Origin: Kutzneria kofuensis
GTDB lineage: Bacteria; Actinomycetota; Actinomycetes; Mycobacteriales; Pseudonocardiaceae
NCBI RefSeq assembly: GCF_014203355.1
Contig: NZ_JACHIR010000001.1
Location: 5,148,038 to 5,212,037 of the forward strand
Reading direction: 5' to 3'
DNA: 64,000 nucleotides
Positions 17,573 to 26,406 of the stretch are shown piece by piece. Within the stretch, counting starts at the first letter, position 1. Each line of letters begins with the position of its first letter. Below the pieces are notes generated by a model that was not told the DNA's origin, did no database searches, and saw nothing but the letters and a program-made list of their open reading frames with translations. The position numbers were made by a program, and so were the translations under genes.

Positions 17573-18166
17573 ATGGCGGGGAACGGGTTCGGCAGGGTGC
17601 TGGCGGGGGCGTGCCTGGTGGCGGGGCCGGCGTTGACGGGGGCGTCGACGGCATTCTGGGAGGGGCAGAGCCAGGGAGCGACGGGCGGCGCGTTGGTCGT
17701 GCTGGCTACGGGGCTGTGGGCGTACGGGCTGGTGACGGTGCTGGCAGGGGTGTCGAGAAAGCTGCCGAGGTACGGGGCAGTGGCGACGTTGGTCACGGTG
17801 CTGGGGGTGGTCGGAGGCACGGCGTTCGGGGTGCAGGCGATCTACGAGGCGGCTCTGGGGATGTCGCACAGCAGGGCGATAAGCGCGCTGGAGCCGTATC
17901 CGTTCGCGGGGGACGTGGCGTTCTGGCTGGCGGGGCCGATGTTTCCGGCGGCGTTGGTGTTGACGGGGATCGGGTTGTTGCTCGCGCGAGAGGCGCCCAG
18001 GTGGGTGGGAGCGCTGGTGTGCCTGGGCGGACTGGTGTTTCCAGTGGGGCAGATCCTGCGAATCGAGTGGGTAGCCAGCGGGGTGGACCTGCTGTTGTTG
18101 GTCCCCTTCGCGTACCTCGCATGGGGGATGGTCCGTGACGCAAATGAGGTTGTGCCGGCAACTTAG
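17573..18166 (+). CDS. Polytopic membrane protein (DUF998-like)
   Basis: This 197-residue protein has about six hydrophobic segments: VLAGACLVAGPALTGAS, GALVVLATGLWAYGLVTVLAG, AVATLVTVLGVVGGTAFGV, the stretch VAFWLAGPMFPAALVLTGIGLLLA, WVGALVCLGGLVFPVGQIL, and VDLLLLVPFAYLAWGMV. This layout resembles DUF998-type proteins, unknown function. It is closely followed (10 bases) by the sirtuin gene, so the two may share a transcript. Confidence 0.7.
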   Translation: MAGNGFGRVLAGACLVAGPALTGASTAFWEGQSQGATGGALVVLATGLWAYGLVTVLAGVSRKLPRYGAVATLVTVLGVVGGTAFGVQAIYEAALGMSHSRAISALEPYPFAGDVAFWLAGPMFPAALVLTGIGLLLAREAPRWVGALVCLGGLVFPVGQILRIEWVASGVDLLLLVPFAYLAWGMVRDANEVVPAT

Positions 18167-18176
18167 GCTGTGACGC

Positions 18177-18866
18177 ATGACCAGGATCGCGGTGTTGACG
18201 GGGGCGGGGATCTCGACGGACTCGGGCATCCCGGATTACCGCGGCCCGCAGGGGGAGTGGACCAGGGACCCGAAGGCGCAGAACCTCTTCACGTACGAGA
18301 GCTTCATGGGGGACGCGGAGACGCGCCGGGAGTTCTGGCGGCGGTACGAGAAGCACCCGGCGTGGGAGGCGGAGCCGAACGAGGCGCATCGGGCGCTGGC
18401 GAAGCTGCCGAACACGAGGGTGCTGACGCAGAACGTGGACGGCCTGCACCAGAAGGCGGGAACGCCGGCGAGAAAGGTGTTGGAGCTGCACGGAAGCATG
18501 CACAGGACGGTGTGCACGCGGTGCGGCGAGGGCTTCAACACCAAGGAAATCCTCGGCGGGGACAAGAGCTGCCCGAAGTGCGGAGGAATCCTGAAGCTCG
18601 GGGTGACACTGTTCGGCGAGAACCTGGACGCGGACGTGCTGGGCCAGGCGAGGAACATCGCGGCGGTGAGCGATGTGTTCCTGGCGATCGGCAGCTCGCT
18701 GCAGGTGGAACCGGCGGCGGCGCTGTGCGCGGTGGCGGTGCGAGCCGGGGCACGGCTGATGATCGTGAACCGCGATCCGACGCCGTACGACGATCTGGCG
18801 GCGGAGAGGATCACGGAACCGATCGGGACAGCGGTGCCCCGGCTCTGCGAGGAACTCAGCCGCTGA
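18177..18866 (+). CDS. cobB: NAD-dependent protein deacylase, sirtuin
   Basis: This 229-residue class III deacetylase would remove acyl groups from lysines, for example on acetyl-CoA synthetase, using NAD. Signatures: GAGISTDSGIPDYRGPQG at the N-terminus (NAD site), TQNVDGLHQKAG, the catalytic His in ELHGSMHRTVCTRC, and a four-Cys zinc ribbon (CTRCGEGF ... CPKCGG). The C-terminal GSSLQVEPAAAL and VNRDPTPYDDLA close the Rossmann fold. The 3' end overlaps the convergent GH105-like gene by 11 bases. Confidence 0.95.
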   Translation: MTRIAVLTGAGISTDSGIPDYRGPQGEWTRDPKAQNLFTYESFMGDAETRREFWRRYEKHPAWEAEPNEAHRALAKLPNTRVLTQNVDGLHQKAGTPARKVLELHGSMHRTVCTRCGEGFNTKEILGGDKSCPKCGGILKLGVTLFGENLDADVLGQARNIAAVSDVFLAIGSSLQVEPAAALCAVAVRAGARLMIVNRDPTPYDDLAAERITEPIGTAVPRLCEELSR

Positions 18867-19944
18867 AGGAGCAGCCTGGGGTCGACTTCGCGGCTTCGAC
18901 GCCGGCCATGAGGAACATTCCCACGCCGTAGTTGCTGGTGGCAGTGGGGCTGATGGGCTGGTACTGGGACGGGTGCGAGGACGGTCCCTGCACATAGCCG
19001 ACAACGCCGTTGGAGCGCAGGGCGGTGCCCTTCAGCCAACCCCAAGCCTTCTGGACGACGGGCAGGTACGTCGCCGAGTCGAGGTAGCCGGCCTGGATGG
19101 CCTTGGCCATGCCGTAGGTGTAGAGGGACGTGCCGCTGGACTCGGGGGCGGGGTAGGCGGAGGGGTGGTCGACGTCAGCAGTCCAGTAGCCGCCGGGCTG
19201 TTGAGTGGACCTCAGCTTGGCGAACATGTCCTGCAGCAGGGAGATGTAGTGGGCGCGGTGGGTGTCGCCGGCGGGGAGGTTGGCGATGGTGTCGGTGAGG
19301 GCGGCGACGATCCAGCCGTTGCCGCGGGACCAGTGCTGGGTGGTGCCGACCCAGCGGGAATCCCGCCACCACAGGGAGTTCTTCTTGTCGTAGATGTGGC
19401 TCTCGGGATAGGCGAACAGCTTGGCCATGGCGTCGATGTTCTTGCTGCCGCCGAAGTAGGCGAAGGCCGACAGGGCGCCGAGGCGGACGGCGTCGACGTA
19501 GTCCATGTCGGACGTGTTGCCGCCCTCGACCTTCTTGGTCTCCTTGTCGACATAGGCCTTGGCGTCGGCGATGTCACTGGCGGGGTGCTTGGGGTCGAGT
19601 TGGTAGAGGTCGATGTACTCCTGGGCGGCTTCGGGGCCGTCGAGGTTGGGTGTGCCGGTGGGCAGCTTCCACTTGTTGTGGACGGCCCACGCGGTCGCGT
19701 AGTTGAGGTACTTGGCGTCGCCGGTCAGCTTGTACGCCTCGATGTCGCCCTTGATGAACAGGGAGTTGAACCAGGTGGAGTCGGCCGGCTTGGAGTTGCC
19801 GGCGATCCAGTGGTCGGCGGCGGCCCGGATGGGGGCCTCCTCGGAACAGACGGTCGGCGCGGCCGAGGCCGCGGTCGGGAGCAGTGCCCCGGCGACCAGG
19901 GAACAGGCGATCGCAAGCGACCACCGGGAACGAGATGCCACCAC
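18856..19944 (-). CDS. Secreted unsaturated glucuronyl/rhamnogalacturonyl hydrolase (GH88/GH105-like)
   Basis: This 362-residue protein has a signal peptide (WSLAIACSLVAGALLPTAASAAP) and an (alpha/alpha)6-barrel pattern. RWVGTTQHWSRGNGWIVAALTDT is the conserved family core and MDYVDAVRLGALSAFAYFG lines the active-site groove. Such enzymes remove the terminal unsaturated uronic acid that lyases leave on pectic oligomers. GTG 19944 is used; GTG 19941, with GGAGG at 5-base spacing, is equally plausible. A LacI-type box overlaps the promoter. The two C-terminal-region cysteines (PGCSF and the mature N-terminal VCSEE) may form a disulfide. Confidence 0.85.
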   Translation of the reverse strand: MVASRSRWSLAIACSLVAGALLPTAASAAPTVCSEEAPIRAAADHWIAGNSKPADSTWFNSLFIKGDIEAYKLTGDAKYLNYATAWAVHNKWKLPTGTPNLDGPEAAQEYIDLYQLDPKHPASDIADAKAYVDKETKKVEGGNTSDMDYVDAVRLGALSAFAYFGGSKNIDAMAKLFAYPESHIYDKKNSLWWRDSRWVGTTQHWSRGNGWIVAALTDTIANLPAGDTHRAHYISLLQDMFAKLRSTQQPGGYWTADVDHPSAYPAPESSGTSLYTYGMAKAIQAGYLDSATYLPVVQKAWGWLKGTALRSNGVVGYVQGPSSHPSQYQPISPTATSNYGVGMFLMAGVEAAKSTPGCSFSG

Positions 19945-19977
19945 AACCTCCAGGAGTGTCGGCGCGGCGGCGAGGCT

Positions 19978-19995
19978 GGAAACGTTTACATAGTA
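19978..19995 (-). promoter_or_regulatory. -10 box with LacI-family operator upstream of the GH105-like gene
   Basis: Reading leftward, a -10 hexamer TACTAT (19995-19990) runs directly into the palindrome GTAAACGTTTCC (19989-19978), a typical LacI-family operator. It lies 34 bases upstream of the start codon, where a bound repressor would block initiation. Pectin-derived sugars are plausible inducers. Confidence 0.55.
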
Positions 19996-20148
19996 GGGGT
20001 GCCGTCAATCGCCGGGTGGGGGAGGGGAAGCGGGGCGGTGGGGGAAGTGGGAAGCGTCGATCGTTGGTCAGGCCGGGGCGGGGGTGAGGGGAAGTGGGAG
20101 GCGGAGCCCGGCGACGGTGGTGACGGGTCGGTGGGAGTTCGGGTGCCG

Positions 20149-20370
20149 TCAGTCCGCGTTGCCGCCGGTGCCGCTGCCGAGCACGCCGATGCCGGAGCCG
20201 GGGAGCTGCACCGGGAGGTTGGTGGGGGCGAGAGTGCTGTTGCCGGTGAGAACTCCGCTCGATCCGTTGAACGAGCCGCCGATGCCGGGCTGGACGTCGG
20301 AGGCCGCGGCTGGCCGGGCGAAGAGCAGGAGCAGGCCGATGACCAGGCCGGTGATGCGCATGATGATCAT
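20149..20370 (-). CDS. Small secreted chaplin-like protein
   Basis: This 73-residue peptide has a signal (MRITGLVIGLLLLFARPAAASD) and a mature Gly/Ser/Asn-rich part with GVLTGNSTLAPTNLPVQLP and GSGIGVLGSGTGG. That pattern (GNS... then a V/P-rich strand, then GxGIGVLG) resembles the chaplin repeat of aerial-hypha surface proteins, but without cysteines. ATG 20370 or 20361 could be the start; GGAGGA lies rather far upstream. It lies between two glycoside hydrolase genes. The chaplin relation is inferred from pattern only. Confidence 0.6.
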   Translation of the reverse strand: MIIMRITGLVIGLLLLFARPAAASDVQPGIGGSFNGSSGVLTGNSTLAPTNLPVQLPGSGIGVLGSGTGGNAD

Positions 20371-20424
20371 TGTTGTGGCGATCGATTCCTCCGATGACAG
20401 CAGCCCGTGACTGCGGCGGAGCTC

Positions 20425-20453
20425 TTGACGCGTGGCGGAGTGCTGCCTACGGT
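20425..20453 (+). promoter_or_regulatory. Sigma-70-type promoter of the GH95-like gene
   Basis: TTGACG (20425-20430), a 17-base spacer, then TACGGT (20448-20453), about 52 bases before the ATG at 20505. A CTGCC/GGCAG inverted repeat overlapping the -10 could be an operator. Confidence 0.6.
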
Positions 20454-20504
20454 CGGCGGCAGAGCTCCGATGTATAGGTTTTCACGGCGAGGTGAGGGAC
20501 CGAT

Positions 20505-22787
20505 ATGGTTGAGCTGTCGCGGAGAAGCCTGCTCGCCGCGGGTGGGGCGCTGCTGGCGGCGCCGGCGGTGGGAGCCGGCGCGGCGGAGGCGAGCGCCGAC
20601 ACCAACGACAAAGGGCTGAACTGGCGGTCGTTCCTCGGCGGCAGTGACCTGGTCTGGAAGCGGCTGCCGAAGAACTGGTACGACGGCCCCTTTCTCGGCA
20701 ACGGGTTCCTGGGCTCGGGCATCTACGCGGAGCCGGGCGCCAACGCGATCCGGTTCAACGTGCAGCACAGCGAGGTGCAGGACCACCGCCCGGAATTCGG
20801 CTCCCTGTACGGCCTCGCCCGCCTGCCGATCGGCTGGTTCACGCTGGAGCCGACCGGCACGGTCACGGCGGTCGACTGGCGGCTGAGCATCTACGACGCG
20901 GAGTTGGCCGGCACGATCACCACCACCGCCGGCAGCATCGCCATCCGAGCGATCGTCCACAGCGGACGGTCGGTCCTGACGGTGCAGGCGAAACCGACCG
21001 ACGGGGAGGCGCAGTTCCGCTGGGTGTTCCACCCGGCGGACGCGGTCAGCCCCCGCACGGACCCCAAGTTCAACAAGCCGGCCCCGGACGGCTACCTGCC
21101 CAACCCGAAGCCCAGCACGAACACCAGCGGCGACGCCACGGTAGTCACCCAGCCCCTGCTGTCCGGCGGCGAGCACGTCACCGCATACCAGGAAACGAAA
21201 AAGGGCACGGTCAGGACCCTGTACGCGACGGTCGCCTGGTCGAACCCCGACAAGACGGCCGGCGGCAAGGCGCTGCACAGCCTGAAATCAGCGGCGACCC
21301 ATACTCTGGACAGCCTGGCCCAGGACCACCGGGCCTGGTGGAACGCCTTCTACCGCAAGAGTTTCTTCTCCATCCCCGACGGCCGCCTGCAGAGCTTCTA
21401 CTGGATCCAGCTCTACAAGGTCGCCTCCGCCACCCGCCGCAACGCCCCGGTGATGGCGACGACCGGCCCCTGGCTCGAGCCGACGCCGTGGCCGGCCACC
21501 TGGTGGAACCTGAACGTGCAACTGGAGTACTGGCTGATCAACGGCTCCAACCATCTCGAACTGGACTCGCTGACCCGGGCGATCAGCCAGTACCGGGCCA
21601 ACCTGAGCAGCCAGGTCGTCGCGCCGTACAACCAGGACTCCGCCGGCATCCCCCGCACCACGGACATCACGCTCCTCAACGGCGGCACGGTCGGTGTGCC
21701 GGGGCAGGACCCGCCCACGCCCGAGATCGGCAACCTGACCTGGGCGCTGCACAACGTGTGGCTGACCTACCGCCACACCATGGACACGGCCACCCTCAGG
21801 GACACCGTGTTCCCCCTGCTACGCAAGGCGATCAACTACTACCTGCACTTCCTCGCGCCGGGCGACGACGGCAAGCTGCACCTGCCGAAGACGTTCTCGC
21901 CGGAGTACGGCGTCGACACGCCGGACACCAACTTCGACCTGGCGCTGATCCGCTGGGGCTGTCAGACCCTCATCGACTCCGCACAGATCCTGGGGATCAA
22001 CGACCCGCTCGCCCCGAAGTGGCGCGACGTCCTGACGAACCTCACCCCGTACCCGACCGACGCCAACGGCTTCATGATCGGCGCCGGCCAGCCGTTCGCC
22101 ATGTCCCACCGGCATTACTCGCACATGCTGTCGGTGTACCCGCTCTACCTGGTGAACTGGGAGCAGCCGGAGAACCGGAACCTGATCCAGACCTCGCTCA
22201 ACCACTGGATCAGCTTCAAGGGCGCGCTGCAGGGCTACAGCTACACCGGCGCGGCCTCGATCGCGGCCCAGATGCTGCGCGGCAACGACTCCGCCCAGTA
22301 CCTCAGCGACCTGCTGCGGCTCTACGTCCAGCCCAACACCATGTACAAGGAGTCCGGACCGGTGATCGAGACGCCGCTGTCGGCGTCGCAGTCGATGCAC
22401 GACATGGTGTGCCAGAGCTGGAACGGGGTCGTCCGCGTGTTCCCGGCCATCCCCGACTCCTGGGCAGACGTCACGATCGACAACTTCCGCACCCAGGGGG
22501 CGTTCCTGCTCAGCGCCTCATGGCAACGCGGCGTGACCCGTTGGGTCAAGGTGCACAGCGAGGCCGGAGCGCCCTGCGTCATCCGGCACGGCATCCCCGG
22601 CCAGGTCACGGTCCGAGACGCGCACGGACGGCCGCTGCGGACGAAGGAACTCGACGCCACCACGATCCAGATCGATCTGCCACGGGGCGGCGAGGCGGTG
22701 CTCTACCGGTCCGGCGACCGGCCGGACTTCACGGTCGCGCCGGTCACGCCGAACGGCCCGGCGGCGCCGTGGGGCCTGCCTGCCTGA
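20505..22787 (+). CDS. Tat-exported glycoside hydrolase, GH95-like (alpha-L-fucosidase/galactosidase type)
   Basis: This 760-residue protein has a twin-arginine signal (SRRSLLAAGGALLAAPAVGAG). The N-terminal beta-supersandwich carries WYDGPFLGNGFLGSGIY and FNVQHSEVQDHRPEFG. The middle (alpha/alpha)6 domain carries LEPTPWPATWWNLNVQLEYW and MSHRHYSHMLSVYPLY, and the C-terminal beta domain carries MVCQSWNGVVRVFPAIPDSWADV. That three-part layout and those motifs match GH95-like enzymes. Catalytic residues were not individually verified. Ribosome site GGTGAGGG precedes ATG 20505. The mix of neighbours (GH29, GH105-like) suggests a role in plant cell-wall side-chain removal. Confidence 0.8.
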   Translation: MVELSRRSLLAAGGALLAAPAVGAGAAEASADTNDKGLNWRSFLGGSDLVWKRLPKNWYDGPFLGNGFLGSGIYAEPGANAIRFNVQHSEVQDHRPEFGSLYGLARLPIGWFTLEPTGTVTAVDWRLSIYDAELAGTITTTAGSIAIRAIVHSGRSVLTVQAKPTDGEAQFRWVFHPADAVSPRTDPKFNKPAPDGYLPNPKPSTNTSGDATVVTQPLLSGGEHVTAYQETKKGTVRTLYATVAWSNPDKTAGGKALHSLKSAATHTLDSLAQDHRAWWNAFYRKSFFSIPDGRLQSFYWIQLYKVASATRRNAPVMATTGPWLEPTPWPATWWNLNVQLEYWLINGSNHLELDSLTRAISQYRANLSSQVVAPYNQDSAGIPRTTDITLLNGGTVGVPGQDPPTPEIGNLTWALHNVWLTYRHTMDTATLRDTVFPLLRKAINYYLHFLAPGDDGKLHLPKTFSPEYGVDTPDTNFDLALIRWGCQTLIDSAQILGINDPLAPKWRDVLTNLTPYPTDANGFMIGAGQPFAMSHRHYSHMLSVYPLYLVNWEQPENRNLIQTSLNHWISFKGALQGYSYTGAASIAAQMLRGNDSAQYLSDLLRLYVQPNTMYKESGPVIETPLSASQSMHDMVCQSWNGVVRVFPAIPDSWADVTIDNFRTQGAFLLSASWQRGVTRWVKVHSEAGAPCVIRHGIPGQVTVRDAHGRPLRTKELDATTIQIDLPRGGEAVLYRSGDRPDFTVAPVTPNGPAAPWGLPA

Positions 22788-22853
22788 GTTTCACAGGATT
22801 CTGTAAGGAAAGCCGTAACCGTTCCTCAGGAACTACTGATGTGATCTGTGTCG

Positions 22854-22883
22854 CGGGGCTCCCGATGGAAATCGGGAGCCCCG
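22854..22883. terminator. 13-bp-stem hairpin terminator
   Basis: CGGGGCTCCCGAT (22854-22866), loop GGAA, ATCGGGAGCCCCG (22871-22883): a perfect stem between the convergent GH95-like and SSI genes. Confidence 0.85.
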
Positions 22884-22890
22884 ACCACTG

Positions 22891-23280
22891 TCAGAAGCGG
22901 AACAGGTTGCCGGTCTTGTTGTCCCGCTCGCAGCTGTTGGTGTAGCTGTCCTGGAACAGCACCGTCCGGCCGCGCCACAGGCCGGTCGCGCTCACCTTGA
23001 TCGACTGGAAGATCATCGGGCAGAAGATGTGCGCCTCGGTGCCGGGCATGGTCGCGATGTCGCCGTCGACCTGGGCGAGCTGGATGCAGGCCAGCTGGGC
23101 GTCCGGATGGGTGCCGCCGACCGGGTCACAGGTCAGCTCGACGACGTGCGGGGCCTGGCCGGCGGTGGTGGCGGTCAGGGTCAGGGTGGAGGGCATCGCG
23201 GCCGCGGCGGGGACGGCGGTCACGCAGACGGCGGCAGCGCACAGGGCGACCGCGCCGGCAAGGACTCGGGGGATGGCCAT
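22891..23280 (-). CDS. Secreted subtilisin inhibitor-like protein (SSI family, I16)
   Basis: This 129-residue exported protein would inhibit serine proteases as a tight-binding dimer. Signal peptide at about 1-28. The SSI landmarks follow: ELTCDPVGGTHPDAQLACIQL, then the reactive loop CPMIFQ, then VSATGLWRGRTVLFQDSYTNSCERD and the C-terminal NLFRF. Four cysteines (51, 65, 87, 117) give the two standard disulfides. By alignment the P1 residue is Met89, as in the Streptomyces prototype, predicting subtilisin-type specificity. It is divergent from the MFS gene. Confidence 0.93.
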   Translation of the reverse strand: MAIPRVLAGAVALCAAAVCVTAVPAAAAMPSTLTLTATTAGQAPHVVELTCDPVGGTHPDAQLACIQLAQVDGDIATMPGTEAHIFCPMIFQSIKVSATGLWRGRTVLFQDSYTNSCERDNKTGNLFRF

Positions 23281-23397
23281 GGTTGCCTACTCTTGCGCCG
23301 TTCGTGCAGACGATCGATGTAAAACCGAGTGCTCCACCAGAACGTGTGGCCGCTTTCACCCTTTTGTGGTCAGATGTGGCCACCCAGGGAGGTTGCC

Positions 23398-24693
23398 GTG
23401 ACTCGATCGATTGATCAGGTGCGAAGCTCGTCGGTCCGCAAGGTCGCACTGGCCAGCGCGGCCGGCACCACCATCGAACTGTACGACTTCCTGATCTACG
23501 GCACCGCCTCCGCAGTGGTGCTGCCGAAGCTGTTCTTCCCGGCCGGCAACCAGACGGTGAGCACGCTGCTGGCGTTCGCCACCTTCGGCGTCGGCTTCCT
23601 GGTCAGACCGCTCGGGGCGGCGGTCATCGGGCACTTCGGCGACCGCGTCGGCCGCCGCCCGATGCTGGTGCTCACGCTGACCATGACCGGCCTGTGCACC
23701 GCGCTGATCGGCGTGTTGCCCAGTTACGCCTCGGCCGGCCTGATCGCCCCGGTGCTGCTGCTGATTCTCCGTTTGTTGCAAGGGTTCTTCCTCGGCGGCG
23801 AGCAGAGCGGCGCGGCGCTGATGGTCGTCGAACACGCCCCGGAGCGGCACCGCACCTGGTACGGCGGCTGGACCTTCCTCGGCTCGCCGCTGGGACTGTT
23901 CCTCGGCACGGCCATGTTCTCGCTGGCCACGGTCGCGGCCGGCGGCGACTTCCTCAGCTGGGGCTGGCGGATCCCGTTCCTGGCCAGCCTGGTGCTGGTG
24001 GGCGTCGGCATCTACATGCGGGTCGGCATCGAGGAAAGCCCGGAGTTCAGGGAACTGCGGGCCGCGCACCGGGTGACCCGGGTGCCACTGGCCGAGGTGC
24101 TGCGCACCTCGTGGCCGAAGGTGCTGCTCGGCGTCGGCGTCAACCTGGGCTTCAACGCCTTCATCTTCATCCTCGTGACGTTCGTGCTGAACTACTGGAC
24201 GGCCGTGCACCACCTGCCGCAGCAGCAGGTGCTGACCGCGAGCCTGGTCGGCGGCGCGGCGCAGGTGGTGGCGATCCTGATCGCCTGCCGGATCGCCGAC
24301 CGGGTGGGCCGCACGCCGGTGATGATGACCGGTGCGCTGTTCATCATCCTGTTCGCGTTCCCGCTGTTCTGGCTGATCGACACCGGCTCGGCCGGGCTGC
24401 TGATCCTGGCGCTGGCCTTGGCGTACGCGGGATCCGGCATCCTGTTCGGCCCGATGGCCTCGTACTACCCGGTGCTGTTCGAGCCGCGGCTGCGCTACTC
24501 CGGCGCGGCGTTCAGCTACCAGCTCGGCGCGACGCTGGGCGGTGGCCTGTCCCCGTTGGTGGCCACCGCCCTGCTGTCCGTCGATCACGCCCGCCCGTGG
24601 CCGATCTCGCTGTACCTGGTGCTGGGCGGGCTGATCAGCGCGCTGTGCCTGCTGGGACTGCGCCGCTCGGCACCCGGTCCAGTAGCCGACTGA
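23398..24693 (+). CDS. MFS transporter, metabolite:H+ symporter (MHS) family
   Basis: This 431-residue inner-membrane protein has 12 predicted helices. KVALASAAGTTIELYDFLIYG at the N-terminus and the loop 2-3 motif GHFGDRVGRRPMLVLTLTMTG identify the MHS branch (shikimate, proline/betaine and citrate/ketoglutarate transporters). R-L-L-Q-G-F-F-L-G-G-E at helix 5 is also typical. GTG 23398 follows AGGGAGGT; the frame extends upstream without conservation. Its 3' end overlaps the convergent monooxygenase gene by 59 bases. Substrate unknown, probably an organic acid or zwitterion. Confidence 0.9.
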   Translation: MTRSIDQVRSSSVRKVALASAAGTTIELYDFLIYGTASAVVLPKLFFPAGNQTVSTLLAFATFGVGFLVRPLGAAVIGHFGDRVGRRPMLVLTLTMTGLCTALIGVLPSYASAGLIAPVLLLILRLLQGFFLGGEQSGAALMVVEHAPERHRTWYGGWTFLGSPLGLFLGTAMFSLATVAAGGDFLSWGWRIPFLASLVLVGVGIYMRVGIEESPEFRELRAAHRVTRVPLAEVLRTSWPKVLLGVGVNLGFNAFIFILVTFVLNYWTAVHHLPQQQVLTASLVGGAAQVVAILIACRIADRVGRTPVMMTGALFIILFAFPLFWLIDTGSAGLLILALALAYAGSGILFGPMASYYPVLFEPRLRYSGAAFSYQLGATLGGGLSPLVATALLSVDHARPWPISLYLVLGGLISALCLLGLRRSAPGPVAD

Positions 24694-26263
24694 GCACCGA
24701 CTGGAGCGTGCCGGCGGCGTCGGCGACCTCGAAGTCCGTACGCCAGGCGACAACGCCGTCCGGCCGCACCAGGCTCGCGCCGCCGTGGCCGATGCCGTAC
24801 GCCTCGACCAGGCGGTCCTCCGGGTCGGTCAGGCCGGGGCCGAGGCCGACCGTGCGCACGACGATGCCCAGCCGGCCGGCCACGTGTTTGGCCGCCTCGT
24901 GCCAGACGCCGCCCTCGGTCCCGGTCAGCAGCACCCAGTCGCGGCCGAAGAAGTCCACAGTGGACATATCGACGCCGTCGAGGACCAGTGGCACGTGCGG
25001 GGCGCGGAAACCGGGGCGGCCGCTCGGCTTGCGCGGGTCCTCGACCGGCGCCGGGTCCTCGTCGTCGATCAGCACGGCCTCGGACCGCTGCCGGACGCCG
25101 AACACGACCTCCAGGTAGCCCGAGGGGATCGGCACGGCGTCGGAGCGCAGCTGTGGGGCCATCCGGTCGACGTAGTTGGCCAGCGACTCCGCCACCACGA
25201 GCTCCGCCACGGTTCGGCGCTCCGGGTCGTAGCTGTCGAGCAGTCCCGGTCCCGCCTGGCCGCGAAGCACGGCGGCCAGCTTCCACGCCAGGTCGAAGCC
25301 GTCGCCGATGGCCGTGTTGCCACCGAGGCCACCGGTCGGCGGCGTCACCTTCGCCGCGTCGCCGGCCAGGAAAACCCGGCCGTCGCGGAAGGTGTCGGCC
25401 ACGCGGGCGGCCATTTCCCACGCCTGTACGGTGCGCAGTTCCAGCTCCAGCGCCGGATCGTCCAGCCCGAGCCGGATGAGCGCGGTGCAGCGCTCCGGCG
25501 TGAAGTCCGAGATCGACTCGCCGCGCGCCGGGTCGTACTCGACGGCGAAGATGTGTCGGCCCCGCACGTGCGTCGAGCCGAAGACGCCGGTGAATTCCGG
25601 GTGCTGCAGGTAGAACAGCGTGCTGGCGACGTCGGCGAGCCGCTCCGGATCGGTGTCGAACACGATGCCGGCGTAATGGCTGAGGCTGCCCCAGCCGTGC
25701 CGGCTGATGCCGAGCTGCTCCCGGATCGGGCTGCGGTGGCCGTCGGCCGCGACGACGTAGTCGGCGCGAACCTGGCTGAGCGTGCCGGTCGGACGGTGCA
25801 CCAGTCGCGCGGTGACACCGAGCGTGTCCTGGTCGAACGAGACGAGCTCGGTGTCGAACCGGACGCGTGCGCCCAGTTCCCGCGCCCGGTCCACCATGAT
25901 CGGCTCCAGTTGGACCTGTGTCGCCATGCCCATGGGCAGCGGCGAAAGCGCGTCCCACAGCCGCGTCTCGTCGCCGGCCACGATCCGCTTGAGCACGGTT
26001 CCGTGCACGCTGGTGGCAACCTTGATCTCGAAGTTGTGGCCCCCGGTGAACGGGCTCGCGGCCAGCACCTCGTCCACCACGCCGGCGGTGCGCAGCAGCT
26101 CCATGGTCCGCGGATTCTGGCCGGCGGCCTTGGGATGTAACGAAGTTCCCGGGTGCCGCTCGACGACGAGCGTGTCGATCCCTCGATCGGCCAGGAACAT
26201 CGCCGTCGCCGTGCCGGCGAGCCCCGCCCCCACCACCAACACCTGAACTCGTGTGGTGTCCAT
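24635..26263 (-). CDS. FAD-dependent aromatic monooxygenase (PHBH / PgaE-MhpA type)
   Basis: This 542-residue flavoprotein hydroxylates phenolic or polyketide substrates using NAD(P)H and O2. VQVLVVGAGLAGTATAMFLADRGI is the ADP-binding loop, YVVAADGHRSPIREQLG the DG motif, and RVFLAGDAAKVTPPTGGLGGNTAIGDG the GD motif. A C-terminal thioredoxin-like domain (about 410-540) matches the aklavinone-hydroxylase/MhpA subgroup. ATG 26263 was chosen for its AGGGGGG ribosome site. No polyketide genes are adjacent, so it may act on environmental aromatics or a product made elsewhere. Confidence 0.9.
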   Translation of the reverse strand: MDTTRVQVLVVGAGLAGTATAMFLADRGIDTLVVERHPGTSLHPKAAGQNPRTMELLRTAGVVDEVLAASPFTGGHNFEIKVATSVHGTVLKRIVAGDETRLWDALSPLPMGMATQVQLEPIMVDRARELGARVRFDTELVSFDQDTLGVTARLVHRPTGTLSQVRADYVVAADGHRSPIREQLGISRHGWGSLSHYAGIVFDTDPERLADVASTLFYLQHPEFTGVFGSTHVRGRHIFAVEYDPARGESISDFTPERCTALIRLGLDDPALELELRTVQAWEMAARVADTFRDGRVFLAGDAAKVTPPTGGLGGNTAIGDGFDLAWKLAAVLRGQAGPGLLDSYDPERRTVAELVVAESLANYVDRMAPQLRSDAVPIPSGYLEVVFGVRQRSEAVLIDDEDPAPVEDPRKPSGRPGFRAPHVPLVLDGVDMSTVDFFGRDWVLLTGTEGGVWHEAAKHVAGRLGIVVRTVGLGPGLTDPEDRLVEAYGIGHGGASLVRPDGVVAWRTDFEVADAAGTLQSVLSRLLDRVPSGAVPAGTAR

Positions 26264-26278
26264 TGATCCCCCCTTGAT

Positions 26279-26323
26279 TCTCAATCTGAAAGTATCTTAG
26301 TTGATGAGAGATCTCGGTGACAA
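26279..26323 (-). promoter_or_regulatory. Promoter and imperfect palindrome upstream of the monooxygenase
   Basis: Reading leftward: TTGTCA (26323-26318), an 18-base spacer, then TAAGAT (26299-26294). A 31-base AT-rich imperfect palindrome (26279-26309; TCTCA ... AAG/CTT ... TGAGA) overlaps the -10. Local base composition drops sharply relative to the surroundings, as at MarR/TetR-controlled promoters. No candidate regulator is adjacent. Confidence 0.5.
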
Positions 26324-26406
26324 GGGGGTTACGAGACGATCTAGGGCCAGCGTTCCGCCTGGACAGTCGGCGGCAGGTGTGCGAGGTTCACCGACCGGAG
26401 GTCGAT

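Noticed and set aside
1356-26263. A single natural-product cluster joining the glycosyltransferases with the FAD monooxygenase and MFS gene
   Set aside because: They are separated by over 18 kb of catabolic and regulatory genes, and no scaffold-forming enzyme is present.
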